Assembly (NCBI GenBank): GCA_016190245.1
Contig: JACPQY010000083.1
Coordinates: forward strand, 1 to 64,000
Length of the DNA: 64,000 bases
Source: Nitrospirota bacterium
Lineage (GTDB): Bacteria; JACPQY01
Reading direction: 5' to 3'
A model generated the notes under the pieces. The model ran no database searches. It had not been told where the DNA came from and worked only from the letters and a program-made list of their open reading frames with translations. Positions 24,808 through 34,620 of the stretch are shown in pieces (within the stretch, counting starts at the first letter, position 1; each line of letters begins with the position of its first letter). A program made the translations under genes and the position numbers.

Positions 24808-27734
24808 GAGCTTCCCCACTTCCCCTCGGCGCGGACCAAGCCATCGCCGCCCGGGTCGCCGTGGCCGTGCGACTCGGCGTGGCCACCGGTATGCTCGGCC
24901 TCTTCTTCCTCGCCCAGGCCGTGCGGATCTCCGGCCTCCCCACGTGGGCCTCCTTCTTCCCCTACTACTACTGCGCCTACGCGCTTGCCCAGCTCTACCC
25001 ACTCAGGTGCTCCCGGCGCGGGCGCCGCCCCCACTCGCTCTTCCAGGCCTTCAACCACACCGTAGACTCGGTCGCCCTGACGCTGCTCGTGTTCTACACG
25101 GGGGGCCTGTACAGCCCGTTCCTGTTCGTCTACATCCTCGGCTACCTCGCCGCGTCCATCCTCGAGCGCGCACGAAGCGCACTGCTCATCGGCCTCGTCC
25201 AAGGCCTTCTCTTCACGCTGATGGGGATCGGTCAGACGTTGGGCTGGTTACCCATCCACGCCCTCCCCAGGGTGGACCCGGAGGCCACGAACGCGCGCAC
25301 GGCCTTTGCCTTTCTGATGGTGTTCTTCCTGGGCGCTGCGAACCTTGTGGTCGTCTATTTGTTCCGCCGGATAAGACTCTCCGAGGCACATAGCACGAGG
25401 CAGTACCAGAAGCTGAACACCCTCTACGCGCTGACCCGCACCCTCCTCGGGGAGCAATCCCTGGCCCAGAAGACGGAACGCATCTGCGAGACGGTGGCCT
25501 CCGGGCTGGGTTTCCAGTTCGGGTGCATCTTTCTCTACAACGAAGAACGCGACACGCTCGACTTCTGCTCCTGCTCGCCCCCTGCCTACAAGGACTGGAT
25601 GGAGGGTGTGCTCGGCATGTCCCTCCCCCGCATGCGCGTGAAGCTGGACCGCACCGACCACCTCCTCGTTACGGCCGTTCAGAACAGGACCTTCTACGCG
25701 ACGCGCGACATGCGCGAGCTCCAGGCGGTGGTCGAGCCCCCGGTGCCCGAGTCCGCCTATGAGGCGCTCCTCAGCGGCCTGGGACGCGCCCAACTCTATG
25801 CGGTTCCTCTCGCCGAAGGCGAGCGTTTGATCGGCGTTCTCGGTTGCATCGGCTCGGATGCGCCCCTGGCGCCCGAGGACCGCGACACGCTGATCTCCTG
25901 CGCCGACGCCGCGGCCCTGGCCATCGGCAACGCCCAGACGATGCACAACCTGCGAACCAGTCATCGGGAACTGGAGGAAAGTCTGGAAGACCTGTGGGTC
26001 ACCACGGACAAGCTCAAGGCGTCCCACGAGCGGATCCATGCCCAGTCCCGCGATCTGGTACGCTCCCAGCATGAGGTGGAGGAATCCGAGCGGGAGTTGG
26101 AGGGGGTGTACCGTTCCCTCGAACTGAAGCACCGGCATTTCCAGTCCGCCGTGGATATCGCGCAGAGCCTCCACGCCCTCACGGACCCCGACCATCTCGC
26201 AGCCGAGTTCGCCACCCTCCTCAGCCGCGTCTTCCCCGGTTGGAAATCCGCCGTGTTCCTGAATCGGAATCACCGATTCGTCCCCGCGGGTGCAGCCGGG
26301 TTCGACGGCCACGCGCTTCCTGAGATCCTTGAATCCGAAGTCCACGAAGCATTGGGGTCCGCACCGACCGGAGAGGTGCTCGAAATCCACGCCGACCAAT
26401 GGAACGGCCGACTCCCCGTGACTCCGGGCACGGATTCCGGGTGCGCGATGCCGATCCGGATCGCCTCCGAATGGATGGGTCTCTTTTATTTCGAGGGCGG
26501 GCAGAAGGCCGAGTGCGGTGAGGACGAAAGGTCGCTCCTCCTCCTTCTGGCCCACCAATTCGGCCTCGCCCTCAAGAACGCCCTTCACCTCGGGCAGGCG
26601 CTCTTCTACAAGAACTACCTCGAGAACCTCCTAGAGAACGCGCGAGCCGTCGTCCTCGTTCTGAACCACCAGGGACGCGTCCAACTCTTCAACCGCTATG
26701 CTGAAGAACAGACCGGCTACCGCCGAGACGAGGTGGTCGGCAAGCACGCCGCGCGGCTGTTCGTCGCAGAGGATCGGCGTGAGGACTTCATGCAGAGGTT
26801 CACGGATCTGGTCCAGGCCAAGTCCCTGGGCACCCTGCAGGGGGAATTCCGGACCAAGAGGGGCCGGACGCGCAAGACCGTCATCACCATCATCCCCGTG
26901 CTCGACGCGCAGGGCGAGGTGCAGCAGACCATCCTCATGGGGGAAGACCTTACGCGCATCCGGGAGCTCGAGCAGCAGGTGATCGAGGCGGGGCGCCTCG
27001 CCGCCCTGGGCCAGCTCGCCGCCGCGGTGGCCCACGATCTGAGCAATCCCATCACGGTCATGAGTTCCCAACTGGAGCTGTTGAAAGACGACGTGGCGGC
27101 ACACCTCCCCAAGGCCTCGGGCCGGATCCAGAAGGCTCAGGCTGCCTCAGAACACGTCCGGCTCCTCATCGACAATCTCATGAGCTACGCGAAGCCCGGC
27201 CTCGAACGCCGCCTCCGCCTCAGTCTCAACGAAGTTGTCCGCGAGGCGCTCGCCTTGTCCGACTACGAGATTCGCCGTGGCGGGGTCAAGATCAAGCCGG
27301 AGCTGGATGAGAGCCTCCCCAGAGTCTCCGGTGTCAAGGGCGAGCTCCAGCAGGTCGTTCTGAATCTGCTCGTGAACGCCAACCGCGCCATCCGCGAGTT
27401 CGCCTCGCAGGCCAGGAAAAACGAACATCACGGGGAGATCGGCGTGAGGACCCGGCGCATGGATGAGGCTCACGTCTGCCTGAGCGTGGAGGACAACGGG
27501 ATCGGCATCAAGGCCGACCTTCTCGAGAGGATTTTCGAGCCGTTCTACACGACGTGGTCCACCGGGGAGGGCAGTGGCCTGGGGCTCGCCGCGGTCCGCC
27601 GGATCGTGGAGCGCCACTCGGGCCGTGTCGAGGTCGAGAGCACCCATCTCAAGGGAAGCCGGTTCGACGTCGTTCTCCCGATCGAAGGCGCCCCGTCGCC
27701 CACCCCTGTTGACAAGCCGGCCGGGGCGGGGTGA
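24804..27734 (+). CDS. Membrane sensor histidine kinase (GAF-GAF-PAS-HisKA-HATPase)
   Basis: 976 residues from a GTG. The N-terminal ~200 residues hold about six membrane segments. A GAF domain follows (about 225-395), then a coiled coil (HRELEESLEDLWVTTDKLKA and on), a second GAF (about 455-600), a PAS domain (about 610-725), HisKA with the H-box AVAHDLSNPI near residue 742, and HATPase_c with N-box LLVNANRAI, G1 VEDNGIGI and G2 GEGSGLGLAAVRRI. No response regulator is adjacent, so the partner is elsewhere. Translational coupling with larC hints at nickel- or metabolism-linked control, which is only an inference. Confidence 0.9.
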   Translation: MRASPLPLGADQAIAARVAVAVRLGVATGMLGLFFLAQAVRISGLPTWASFFPYYYCAYALAQLYPLRCSRRGRRPHSLFQAFNHTVDSVALTLLVFYTGGLYSPFLFVYILGYLAASILERARSALLIGLVQGLLFTLMGIGQTLGWLPIHALPRVDPEATNARTAFAFLMVFFLGAANLVVVYLFRRIRLSEAHSTRQYQKLNTLYALTRTLLGEQSLAQKTERICETVASGLGFQFGCIFLYNEERDTLDFCSCSPPAYKDWMEGVLGMSLPRMRVKLDRTDHLLVTAVQNRTFYATRDMRELQAVVEPPVPESAYEALLSGLGRAQLYAVPLAEGERLIGVLGCIGSDAPLAPEDRDTLISCADAAALAIGNAQTMHNLRTSHRELEESLEDLWVTTDKLKASHERIHAQSRDLVRSQHEVEESERELEGVYRSLELKHRHFQSAVDIAQSLHALTDPDHLAAEFATLLSRVFPGWKSAVFLNRNHRFVPAGAAGFDGHALPEILESEVHEALGSAPTGEVLEIHADQWNGRLPVTPGTDSGCAMPIRIASEWMGLFYFEGGQKAECGEDERSLLLLLAHQFGLALKNALHLGQALFYKNYLENLLENARAVVLVLNHQGRVQLFNRYAEEQTGYRRDEVVGKHAARLFVAEDRREDFMQRFTDLVQAKSLGTLQGEFRTKRGRTRKTVITIIPVLDAQGEVQQTILMGEDLTRIRELEQQVIEAGRLAALGQLAAAVAHDLSNPITVMSSQLELLKDDVAAHLPKASGRIQKAQAASEHVRLLIDNLMSYAKPGLERRLRLSLNEVVREALALSDYEIRRGGVKIKPELDESLPRVSGVKGELQQVVLNLLVNANRAIREFASQARKNEHHGEIGVRTRRMDEAHVCLSVEDNGIGIKADLLERIFEPFYTTWSTGEGSGLGLAAVRRIVERHSGRVEVESTHLKGSRFDVVLPIEGAPSPTPVDKPAGAG

Positions 27735-28020
27735 AATACGCAGGATGGCTGTTCGTATGGATGCCGCCGCTCGCCACGCCCCCACGACGTGAGCATTCCC
27801 TCCCCCCTCGTTTGCGTTCTGTGAAGTCCGCCTACCTCCCGTGCGGGGCAACCCGCATCGTTTCCGTTGATGATGTGCGGTCCGCGGGGTCCCTTCCACA
27901 ACCGGGGGGAAGAGTACGGAGGGCCACGCCCCGTCGTGGACTGGTCGGACGCGACGGAGCGCGTCCATCCAGAAACCCCGGGCACGTCTTTCAGCCCCAC
28001 CGTCGCGCGCGAAATGACTG

Positions 28021-28094
28021 GGGCGATTAGCTCAGTTGGCTAGAGCACTTGCTCGACACGCAAGGGGTCAGAGGTTCAAGTCCTCTATCGCCCA
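28021..28094 (+). tRNA. tRNA-Val (GAC)
   Basis: Cloverleaf: acceptor GGGCGAT/ATCGCCC, D-arm GCTC...GAGC, anticodon stem CTTGC/GCAAG with loop TCGACAC (anticodon GAC, valine), T-arm AGAGG-TTCAAGT-CCTCT, discriminator A. The CCA end is not encoded. No terminator is visible. The 286-bp gap before it holds nothing I can assign. Confidence 0.93.
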
Positions 28095-28192
28095 TCCTCC
28101 GTCGCTCGCCGATCCCGATCGCTCACAGCCGCTCATGAGTCGAACACTTTGAGCACGCCACTCCCGAGCCACAATCGCGTGCGCGTCTGACG

Positions 28193-29971
28193 ATGCCCTC
28201 CACGCCCGAGAAACCCATCTGGCAGGGTGACGTCCAATCCTCCTCGGAGGTGGACACCATGCGCCACAGCACGTCGCACGTGCTGGCCCAGGCCGTCCTC
28301 GCCCTCTACCCCGGCACGCGCCTCGGCATCGGGCCCACGATCGAGAACGGGTTCTACTACGACTTCGATCTCCTGCAACCCATCACGGATGAAGACCTCC
28401 CTCGCATCGAGGCGAAAATGAAGGAGTTCATCGCGCAGGACCTCCCGATCGTCCGGAGCGAGCTCCCGCGCGAGGAGGCCCTCGCCTTTTTCCGCGAGCG
28501 GGGACAGAACTACAAAGTCGAGATCATCGAGAACCTTCCGGACGGCAAGGTCAGCCTTTATCGGCAGGGGGATTTCGTGGATTTGTGCCGCGGCCCTCAC
28601 CTGGCCGGCACGGGCCGCATCGGCGCCTTCAAACTCCTGCACACGGCCGGCGCCTATTGGAGGGGCGACGAGAAGCGCAAGATGCTGCAACGGATCTACG
28701 GCACGGCATTCCCGGCCCAGAAGGAACTGGACACCCACCTCCACCTGCTCGAAGAGGCCCGCCGGCGCGACCATCGCAAGCTGGGCAGGGAACTCGACCT
28801 CTTCAGCATCCACGAGCAGGTCGGCGCGGGGCTCATCCACTGGCACCCGAAAGGCGCGATGGTCCGCATGTTGATGGAAGACTACTGGAAACGGCTCCAC
28901 CTGCGCCGCGGCTACCAGTTCGCCTACACCGCCCACATCGCCAGCGAGGAGCTCTACCGCACAAGCGGCCATCTCGAAGCTTTTTCGAAGGATATGTACG
29001 CGCCCCTCGAGATCGAAGGCCGCCCCTATCGCGTGAGGCCCATGAACTGCCCGGGCCACATCATGATCTACCGGACCGCCAAGCGGTCGTACCGCGAGTT
29101 GCCGCTGCGCCTGGCCGAATTAGGCACGGTGTACCGTTTCGAAAAATCCGGCGTTCTCCACGGCCTGATGCGCGTGCGGGGCTTCACGATCGACGATTCG
29201 CACATCTTCGTCGCGCCGGAGCAACTCCCCGCCGAGCTGGACGCCGTGTTCGGCCTCATGAAAGAGTTCCTCCATGCCTTCGGGTTCGAGCGATTCACGG
29301 TCACCCTCTCGACGCGCCCCGAGACGTCGGTGGGCAGCGACGAGCTTTGGGCGAGCGCCGAGGGCGCCCTTCGGGCCCTGCTCGAGCGGACGCGGACCGA
29401 GCACGTCCTCGACGAGGGCGGCGGGGCCTTCTATGGACCCAAGATCAGCGTCGAGGTGCGGGACGCCCTCAACCGCTCCTGGCAGTGCTCCACGGTGCAG
29501 GTGGATTTCAACCTGCCCGAGCGCTTCGGAATCGAATACGTCGGGACCGACGGCGCAGCCCACCGGCCGATCATGATCCACCGGGCGCTCATGGGCTCGA
29601 TCGAGCGGTTCTTCGGGATGCTCATCGAACACTACGGCGGGGCGTTCCCGGCGTGGCTCGCGCCGGTCCAAGTGAGACTGGCCACCGTCCACCCCGACAA
29701 CGAGCCCTACGCCGAGGGCGTGGCGCGCCGTCTCGAAGCCGCCGGCGTGCGCGTTGAGCGCGGCTTCTCGAACGATACACTCGGCTACAAGGTCCGCGAC
29801 GCGCAACTCATGAAAGTTCCCTACATCGCCGTCATCGGCAAGAAAGAGCAGGCCAACGGAACCGTTCGCCTGCGCGATCGCTCCGGAAAGGACCTGGGCG
29901 AGATCGTCCCGGAGCGCCTGATCGAACGGGTCGGAGAAGGCTCGCCCGACCGACCGGAAAAGGAGGCGTGA
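28193..29971 (+). CDS. thrS: Threonyl-tRNA synthetase, TGS-less
   Basis: 592 residues. The editing domain (MRHSTSHVLAQAVLALYPGT, RLGIGPTIENGFYYDF, GDFVDLCRGPHL) is followed by the class II catalytic core (KDMYAPLEIE, RPMNCPGHIMIY, LMRVRGFTIDDSHIF, GAFYGPKI) and the anticodon-binding domain. The N-terminal TGS domain of about 60 residues found in typical 640-residue enzymes is absent: the protein starts about 20 residues before the editing domain. It heads the operon with infC, and its stop lies 1 nt before the infC start codon. Confidence 0.95.
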   Translation: MPSTPEKPIWQGDVQSSSEVDTMRHSTSHVLAQAVLALYPGTRLGIGPTIENGFYYDFDLLQPITDEDLPRIEAKMKEFIAQDLPIVRSELPREEALAFFRERGQNYKVEIIENLPDGKVSLYRQGDFVDLCRGPHLAGTGRIGAFKLLHTAGAYWRGDEKRKMLQRIYGTAFPAQKELDTHLHLLEEARRRDHRKLGRELDLFSIHEQVGAGLIHWHPKGAMVRMLMEDYWKRLHLRRGYQFAYTAHIASEELYRTSGHLEAFSKDMYAPLEIEGRPYRVRPMNCPGHIMIYRTAKRSYRELPLRLAELGTVYRFEKSGVLHGLMRVRGFTIDDSHIFVAPEQLPAELDAVFGLMKEFLHAFGFERFTVTLSTRPETSVGSDELWASAEGALRALLERTRTEHVLDEGGGAFYGPKISVEVRDALNRSWQCSTVQVDFNLPERFGIEYVGTDGAAHRPIMIHRALMGSIERFFGMLIEHYGGAFPAWLAPVQVRLATVHPDNEPYAEGVARRLEAAGVRVERGFSNDTLGYKVRDAQLMKVPYIAVIGKKEQANGTVRLRDRSGKDLGEIVPERLIERVGEGSPDRPEKEA

Positions 29972-29972
29972 G

Positions 29973-30563
29973 ATCCAAACGAAAGAACCCCGTGTCAATC
30001 ATCAAATCCGCTCCAGCGTGGTGCGGCTCATCGACGAGGCCGGCAAGCAACTCGGAATCCTAACCCTCAGCGAGGCCCTCAAGGAGAGCGAGATAAGGGG
30101 CTACGACCTCGTGGAGGTGGCGCCCGGCGTTCATCCGCCGGTGTGCCGGATCATGGACTACGGACGCTATCGCTACCTCCAAAAGAAGAAGGAGAAGGAA
30201 CAGCTCCGCCACCAGCGGCACGTCCAGCTCAAGGAGATGAAGTTCGGGCTCAAGATCAAGGAGAACGACCTGGCCATCAAGGTGGGCCACGTCCGGCGGC
30301 TCCTCCAGGCTGGTCACAAAACGAAAATTACTGTATATTTCCGCGGTCGCGAAATCGTTCACCCCGAGTTCGGCTACGATGTGGCCAACAAAGTCGTGCA
30401 ACGGTTGAACGATGTCGGGCACGTGGACGTCCCCCCGAAGCTGGAGGGTAAGCTGATCACGATGGTGATCGCGCCGACCGGTCAGGAGGGAGCCAAGCCC
30501 GCCGCGCGTGGTGAGCCGGCGAGGGCCCCCAACGGGGGAACCCCTCCCGCCGCCAACACCTAA
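29973..30563 (+). CDS. infC: Translation initiation factor IF-3, AUC start
   Basis: The IF-3 N-domain motif ([19 protein letters not shown]) begins upstream of the first ATG/GTG. Reading back, the only fitting start is ATC at 29973-29975, six bases after a perfect AAGGAGG that overlaps the thrS stop. Non-AUG starts (AUU/AUC/AUA) are a known trait of infC and let IF-3 repress its own synthesis. The protein is about 196 residues: N-domain, linker helix ([20 protein letters not shown]), C-domain, and an extra Pro/Ala-rich tail of about 25 residues. Confidence 0.93.
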   Translation: MQTKEPRVNHQIRSSVVRLIDEAGKQLGILTLSEALKESEIRGYDLVEVAPGVHPPVCRIMDYGRYRYLQKKKEKEQLRHQRHVQLKEMKFGLKIKENDLAIKVGHVRRLLQAGHKTKITVYFRGREIVHPEFGYDVANKVVQRLNDVGHVDVPPKLEGKLITMVIAPTGQEGAKPAARGEPARAPNGGTPPAANT

Positions 30564-30574
30564 GGAGGACGAGG

Positions 30575-30775
30575 ATGCCCAAGATGAAGACGCACCGGGG
30601 AGCGAAGAAACGCTTCCGGGCGACGGGTACGGGCCGACTCAAGCGCGACCACGCATACACGAGCCACATCTTCTCGGGTAAGACGCGCAAGACCAAGCGG
30701 CATCATCGGTCGAGCGCGATCGTGTCCGAGCGCGACGAGGCCCGGATGAAGCGGCTCCTCCCCTACGCAGATTAG
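30575..30775 (+). CDS. rpmI: 50S ribosomal protein L35
   Basis: 66 residues, full length: [45 protein letters not shown]. Ribosome binding site AAGGAGG. Part of the infC-rpmI-rplT operon. Confidence 0.97.
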   Translation: MPKMKTHRGAKKRFRATGTGRLKRDHAYTSHIFSGKTRKTKRHHRSSAIVSERDEARMKRLLPYAD

Positions 30776-30797
30776 GTGAGGGAGAAGGGAGAGCTCC

Positions 30798-31175
30798 ATG
30801 CCTAGAGCAAAAGGCGGCTACAAGACCCGCCGAAGACGCAAGAAACTTCTTCAACGAGCCAAGGGCTTCTGGGGGCGCCGCAAGAACACCTACAAGGTGG
30901 CCAAGGAGACCGTTCACCGCTCGCTTCGGTACCAGTACCGGGACCGCCGGCGGCGGAAGCGCGAGTTCCGAACGCTCTGGATCCAGCGCATCAACGCCGG
31001 GGCGCGCGGCCACCACATGACCTACGCCCAGCTCATGCACGGCCTCCGCCTGAGCGGATCCCTACTCGACCGGAAGGTGCTGGCCGACCTGGCCGTCAAC
31101 GACAGCGCCGGGTTCCAGAAGCTGGTCGAAAACGCGCGCCAGGCCCTCAAGCTGCCCCCACCCCCCGCCGCCTGA
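30798..31175 (+). CDS. rplT: 50S ribosomal protein L20
   Basis: 125 residues, a few longer than usual because of a Pro-rich end. Typical helix (KTRRRRKKLLQRAKGFWGRR, YKVAKETVHRSLRYQYRDRR) and ARGHHMTYAQLMHGL. In many bacteria L20 represses this operon by binding its mRNA. It follows rpmI by 22 nt. Confidence 0.97.
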   Translation: MPRAKGGYKTRRRRKKLLQRAKGFWGRRKNTYKVAKETVHRSLRYQYRDRRRRKREFRTLWIQRINAGARGHHMTYAQLMHGLRLSGSLLDRKVLADLAVNDSAGFQKLVENARQALKLPPPPAA

Positions 31176-31200
31176 TCGGCGGCCCACCAAAGGACGGAGG

Positions 31201-32217
31201 ATGGAGGAGCGGATCGCGGAACTCCGCCGCCTCGCCGAGCGAGAAATCTCGGCCGCCCCGAGCCTGGACGCGCTCGAAAGACTTCGGATCAAGCTGTTCG
31301 GGCGAAAAGGGGGCGCTTTCACCGAGCTCACCAAGTCCGTCGCGACGCTTCCAGTGGAGGCCCGCCCCCTCAACGGCCGCCTCCTCAACGAGGCGAAGAA
31401 CAGCGTCACGAATCTACTCGAGACGCGGCACCGCGAGTTGAGCCGGGCGCTCGCCACCGGTCCGACGGCGCCCCAGATCGACACGACCTTCCCCGGCCGA
31501 CGCCCGCACATCGGCCGCCGACACCCCCTGACGCTCACGATGGATCTGCTGTGCGATGTATTCCTCCGGATGGGCTTCCAAGTCCGCCAGGGCCCGGAAA
31601 TCGAGACCGACTACCACAACTTCGAAGCCCTCAACATGCCCCCGGACCACCCGGCACGCGACATGCAGGACACGTTCTACATCGCCGACGACAAGGTCCT
31701 GCGGACCCACACCTCGCCCGTCCAGATCCGCACCATGCTCGCCGAGCGCCCCCCCATCCAGATGATCGCTCCCGGCCGGGTCTTCCGCCGGGATTCGGAC
31801 CTCAGCCACTCCCCCGTCTTCCACCAAGTCGAGGGGTTGATGGCCGATCGCGGCATCCACATGGGTCACCTCAAAGGGATCCTCCAGCGCTTCGTGGAAG
31901 ACGTGTTCGGCACGGGACTCGCCCTCCGCTTCCGGCCCAGCTTCTTTCCCTTTGTGGAGCCCGGGGCCGAAGGGGACATGCAGTGCGTTGCCTGCCGCGG
32001 CGCGGGTTGCGGCGTGTGCGGCGGGAGCGGCTGGGTGGAAATCCTGGGCGCCGGCATGGTCCACCCCCGTGTCTTCGAGAACGTCGGCTACGACCCGAAG
32101 AAAATCACCGGCTTTGCCTTCGGCATCGGCGTTGAGCGGATCGCGATGCTCCTTCACAATGTGGGTAACATCCGCCTGTTCTATGAAAATGACATGCGGT
32201 TCCTGGAGCAGTTCTAG
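31201..32217 (+). CDS. pheS: Phenylalanyl-tRNA synthetase alpha subunit
   Basis: 338 residues. N-terminal coiled-coil region, class II core with DTFYI, TSPVQIRTM, GRVFRRDSDLSHSPVFHQVEGL and GFAFGIGVERIAML. A CxxC...CGVC metal-binding-like insertion precedes GWVEILGAGMVHP, as in many bacteria. It forms an (alpha beta)2 enzyme with PheT. The TAG stop codon forms part of the left terminal repeat of the small element at 32215-32371, which separates it from pheT. Confidence 0.97.
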   Translation: MEERIAELRRLAEREISAAPSLDALERLRIKLFGRKGGAFTELTKSVATLPVEARPLNGRLLNEAKNSVTNLLETRHRELSRALATGPTAPQIDTTFPGRRPHIGRRHPLTLTMDLLCDVFLRMGFQVRQGPEIETDYHNFEALNMPPDHPARDMQDTFYIADDKVLRTHTSPVQIRTMLAERPPIQMIAPGRVFRRDSDLSHSPVFHQVEGLMADRGIHMGHLKGILQRFVEDVFGTGLALRFRPSFFPFVEPGAEGDMQCVACRGAGCGVCGGSGWVEILGAGMVHPRVFENVGYDPKKITGFAFGIGVERIAMLLHNVGNIRLFYENDMRFLEQF

Positions 32218-32371
32218 GCTCTGTTTGAAAACGACCATAAGGGGATCGACCATGGGCAGGGCGGTTCCTCGTAGGGGCGGGTCCTTGGACCCGCCCGAGG
32301 GGAGGGAGGGTGCAAGCACCCTCCCCTACAAGGATTGCGGTGGCCGGCGAAGGGTTTTCAAACAGAGCCTA
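32215..32371. mobile_element. Small inverted-repeat element (MITE) between pheS and pheT
   Basis: 157 bp including an 18-bp perfect terminal inverted repeat starting TAGGCTCTGTTTGAAAAC and ending with its complement. The TA at each outer end may be a TA target duplication. Internal palindromes (GGGCGGGTC/GACCCGCCC, GAGGGTGC/GCACCCTC) give strong secondary structure. No ORF. The left repeat supplies the pheS stop codon. The remaining 32372-32508 stretch holds two short palindromes (GTCCGCCTCAGGCGGATC type) and no gene. Confidence 0.72.
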
Positions 32372-32508
32372 AATGGCCATCAGCGGTCAGTCCGCCTCAG
32401 GCGGATCAGCGATCGGCCTCGGACACGGAACCAGATGAGGTCATGGGAGATCTTGTTTCTCATTCTGAAGCCGACAGCCGAACGCGGATGGCTGAAAGCC
32501 TGTTCTAA

Positions 32509-34620
32509 ATGAAAGTCCTCTGGAGCTGGCTGCGCGAACTGGCCGACGTGGAAGCCAGGCCCGATGACGTGGCGCACCGTCTTACCTTCGCGGGCCTGGA
32601 GGTGGAGGAGATCAAGCCGATCGAGGAACCGACTCCGACCGTCCCCGCTGCCCCCCCCCCGGCCGGGCCCGACCACCTTCTCGAGATCAACGTGACCCCC
32701 AACCGCGCCGACTGCCTCTCGGTCTTCGGCCTCGCGCGCGAGGTGCGCGCCCTACTCGGCCGTCCCCCCCGGAACTCCCGCCCCGCGCGGATCGCCGAGC
32801 AGGGCCCCTCCCTCGAAGGCGAGATCGAGGTGAGCGTGGTCCATCCCGACGTCTGCCCAAGGTACATGGGCCGTCTCGTCCTGAACATCCGCGTCGGCGA
32901 GTCGCCCGAATGGCTCCGGTACCGGCTCCGGCACATGGGCCTGCGCCCCATCAACAACGTGGTGGACGTAACGAACTACGTCCTGCTCGAGTATGGACAG
33001 CCGCTCCACGCCTTCGACGCCGATCGCCTCGCGGGCCGCCGCATTGACGTCCGCCGCCAGGAGGGCGAGGGTCACCTCCTCACACTGGACGGACAGCGCC
33101 GCAGCCTGCAGAACGGAGATGTCTTAATCTGCGACGGCGAGCATCCCATCGCCCTGGGCGGGATCATGGGGGGCCTCAACACGGAGATCCACCCCGAGAC
33201 CCGTAGTGTGTTCATCGAGAGCGCGTACTTCGACGCCTCCACGATCCGGCGCACCTCGAAGCGCCTGAAGTTGCAGACGGAATCCTCCTACCGCTTCGAA
33301 CGCGGAGTGGATATTCAGGGCGTTCCGAAAGCCCTCGATCGCTGCGCCTCGCTCATCCGGGAGATCGCCGGCGGGGAGATCGCCCAGGGAAGGATTGACG
33401 CTTACCCGCGCCGCGTCTCCCGACGCAAGATTCTCTTCGACCCCTCCTCCGTCAAGCGCCACACCGGCGTCCGCGCGACGGCGGCCGAATGCGCGGCGAC
33501 CTTCGAGCGGCTCGGCTTCGCCCTGAGGCGCAGGCCGCGCGGGCGGCTGGATGTCGCCGCTCCGAGCTGGAGGGTGGACATCGAACGCGAGATCGATCTC
33601 GTGGAGGAGGTCGTCCGGGTGAAGGGCTTCGAACACATCCCCGCCGTATTGCCCGCGGTTCGCCTCGTACCTCGCGCGCACGCGGCCGAGCCGTCACGAT
33701 CGGCCGAGGGTCTGGTGCGCGACATCCTCGTTTCCGCGGGGTTTCAGGAAGTGGTCTCGCTCCCCTTCGTCTCGGCCCAGATTCTGCACGTATTCGGATC
33801 GGGGGGGGAAACGCCGGCAGGGGCCGTGGGGATCCTCAATCCGCTGAGCGAGGACCTCCACTATCTGAGACCGAGCCTCCTCCCTTCGCTTCTCCAAGCC
33901 CTGGCGACCAACGTACACCACGGCCGCCGCTCGTTGGAAATCTTCGAGGTGGGCTCGATTCATACGGGAGGCACGGGGGCCTCGACGGAGCCCTCGGAAA
34001 TCCCGATGGCGGCGGGCCTCCTCGCGGCCCCCCCCCGCCCGAAACGCGAGGCCTTCCTCGAGGTCAAGGGCTTCGTGGAAACGCTGCTGGAGAGGCTCAA
34101 CACGTCGGATGCGGCGCTCGTCGCGGGGTCTCTCCCGCCCTGGTACGTGGAGGGCGAAGGACTGGTCGTCACGGTGGGGAAAAACCCGATCGGATGGCTG
34201 GGCTCCGTTCGAAGCGAGATCGCCGCGCGCTATGACGCGACGGGCCCCGTTCTCGCTTTCGAACTCCGACTCGAACCGCTTCTGCAAAGGCGCGAGGTGC
34301 CGCGCAAGGCCCGACCCCTCGCTCGCTTCCCCTCGGTCGTTCGCGACCTCTCGTTCATCATCGACGAGGGCACGACCGCCGAATCCATCCGGCAGGGGAT
34401 AGCTTCCCAGAGAATCGCCTGGCTCGAGGAGGCGCAGCCTTTCGACGAGTACCGCGGCCCCCAGATCGGTCCCGGGAAAAAGGGCCTCACCTTCCGTCTG
34501 CGCTTCCAACATCCCGACAAAACGCTGACCGAGGAAGAGGTGAACGGAGCCCTGCTTCAGGTTCGTGAGCACCTGCAGACCATCGGAGCCAGTTTACGTG
34601 AGGCTGAAAGCGGGATATAA
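32509..34620 (+). CDS. pheT: Phenylalanyl-tRNA synthetase beta subunit, short form
   Basis: 703 residues. N-terminal MKVLWSWLRELADVEARPDD and LTFAGLEVEEI pass directly into the B1/B3/B4-type region (LEINVTPNRADCLSV, INNVVDVTNYVL, QPLHAFDAD), so the EMAP/OB tRNA-binding domain of about 100 residues present in the ~795-residue E. coli protein is missing. B5 and catalytic-like domains follow, and the C-terminal ferredoxin-like anticodon-binding domain is complete (PSVVRDLSFIIDEG, LTFRLRFQHPDKTLTEEEVN). A small Pro/Ala linker replaces the missing domain. Confidence 0.95.
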   Translation: MKVLWSWLRELADVEARPDDVAHRLTFAGLEVEEIKPIEEPTPTVPAAPPPAGPDHLLEINVTPNRADCLSVFGLAREVRALLGRPPRNSRPARIAEQGPSLEGEIEVSVVHPDVCPRYMGRLVLNIRVGESPEWLRYRLRHMGLRPINNVVDVTNYVLLEYGQPLHAFDADRLAGRRIDVRRQEGEGHLLTLDGQRRSLQNGDVLICDGEHPIALGGIMGGLNTEIHPETRSVFIESAYFDASTIRRTSKRLKLQTESSYRFERGVDIQGVPKALDRCASLIREIAGGEIAQGRIDAYPRRVSRRKILFDPSSVKRHTGVRATAAECAATFERLGFALRRRPRGRLDVAAPSWRVDIEREIDLVEEVVRVKGFEHIPAVLPAVRLVPRAHAAEPSRSAEGLVRDILVSAGFQEVVSLPFVSAQILHVFGSGGETPAGAVGILNPLSEDLHYLRPSLLPSLLQALATNVHHGRRSLEIFEVGSIHTGGTGASTEPSEIPMAAGLLAAPPRPKREAFLEVKGFVETLLERLNTSDAALVAGSLPPWYVEGEGLVVTVGKNPIGWLGSVRSEIAARYDATGPVLAFELRLEPLLQRREVPRKARPLARFPSVVRDLSFIIDEGTTAESIRQGIASQRIAWLEEAQPFDEYRGPQIGPGKKGLTFRLRFQHPDKTLTEEEVNGALLQVREHLQTIGASLREAESGI

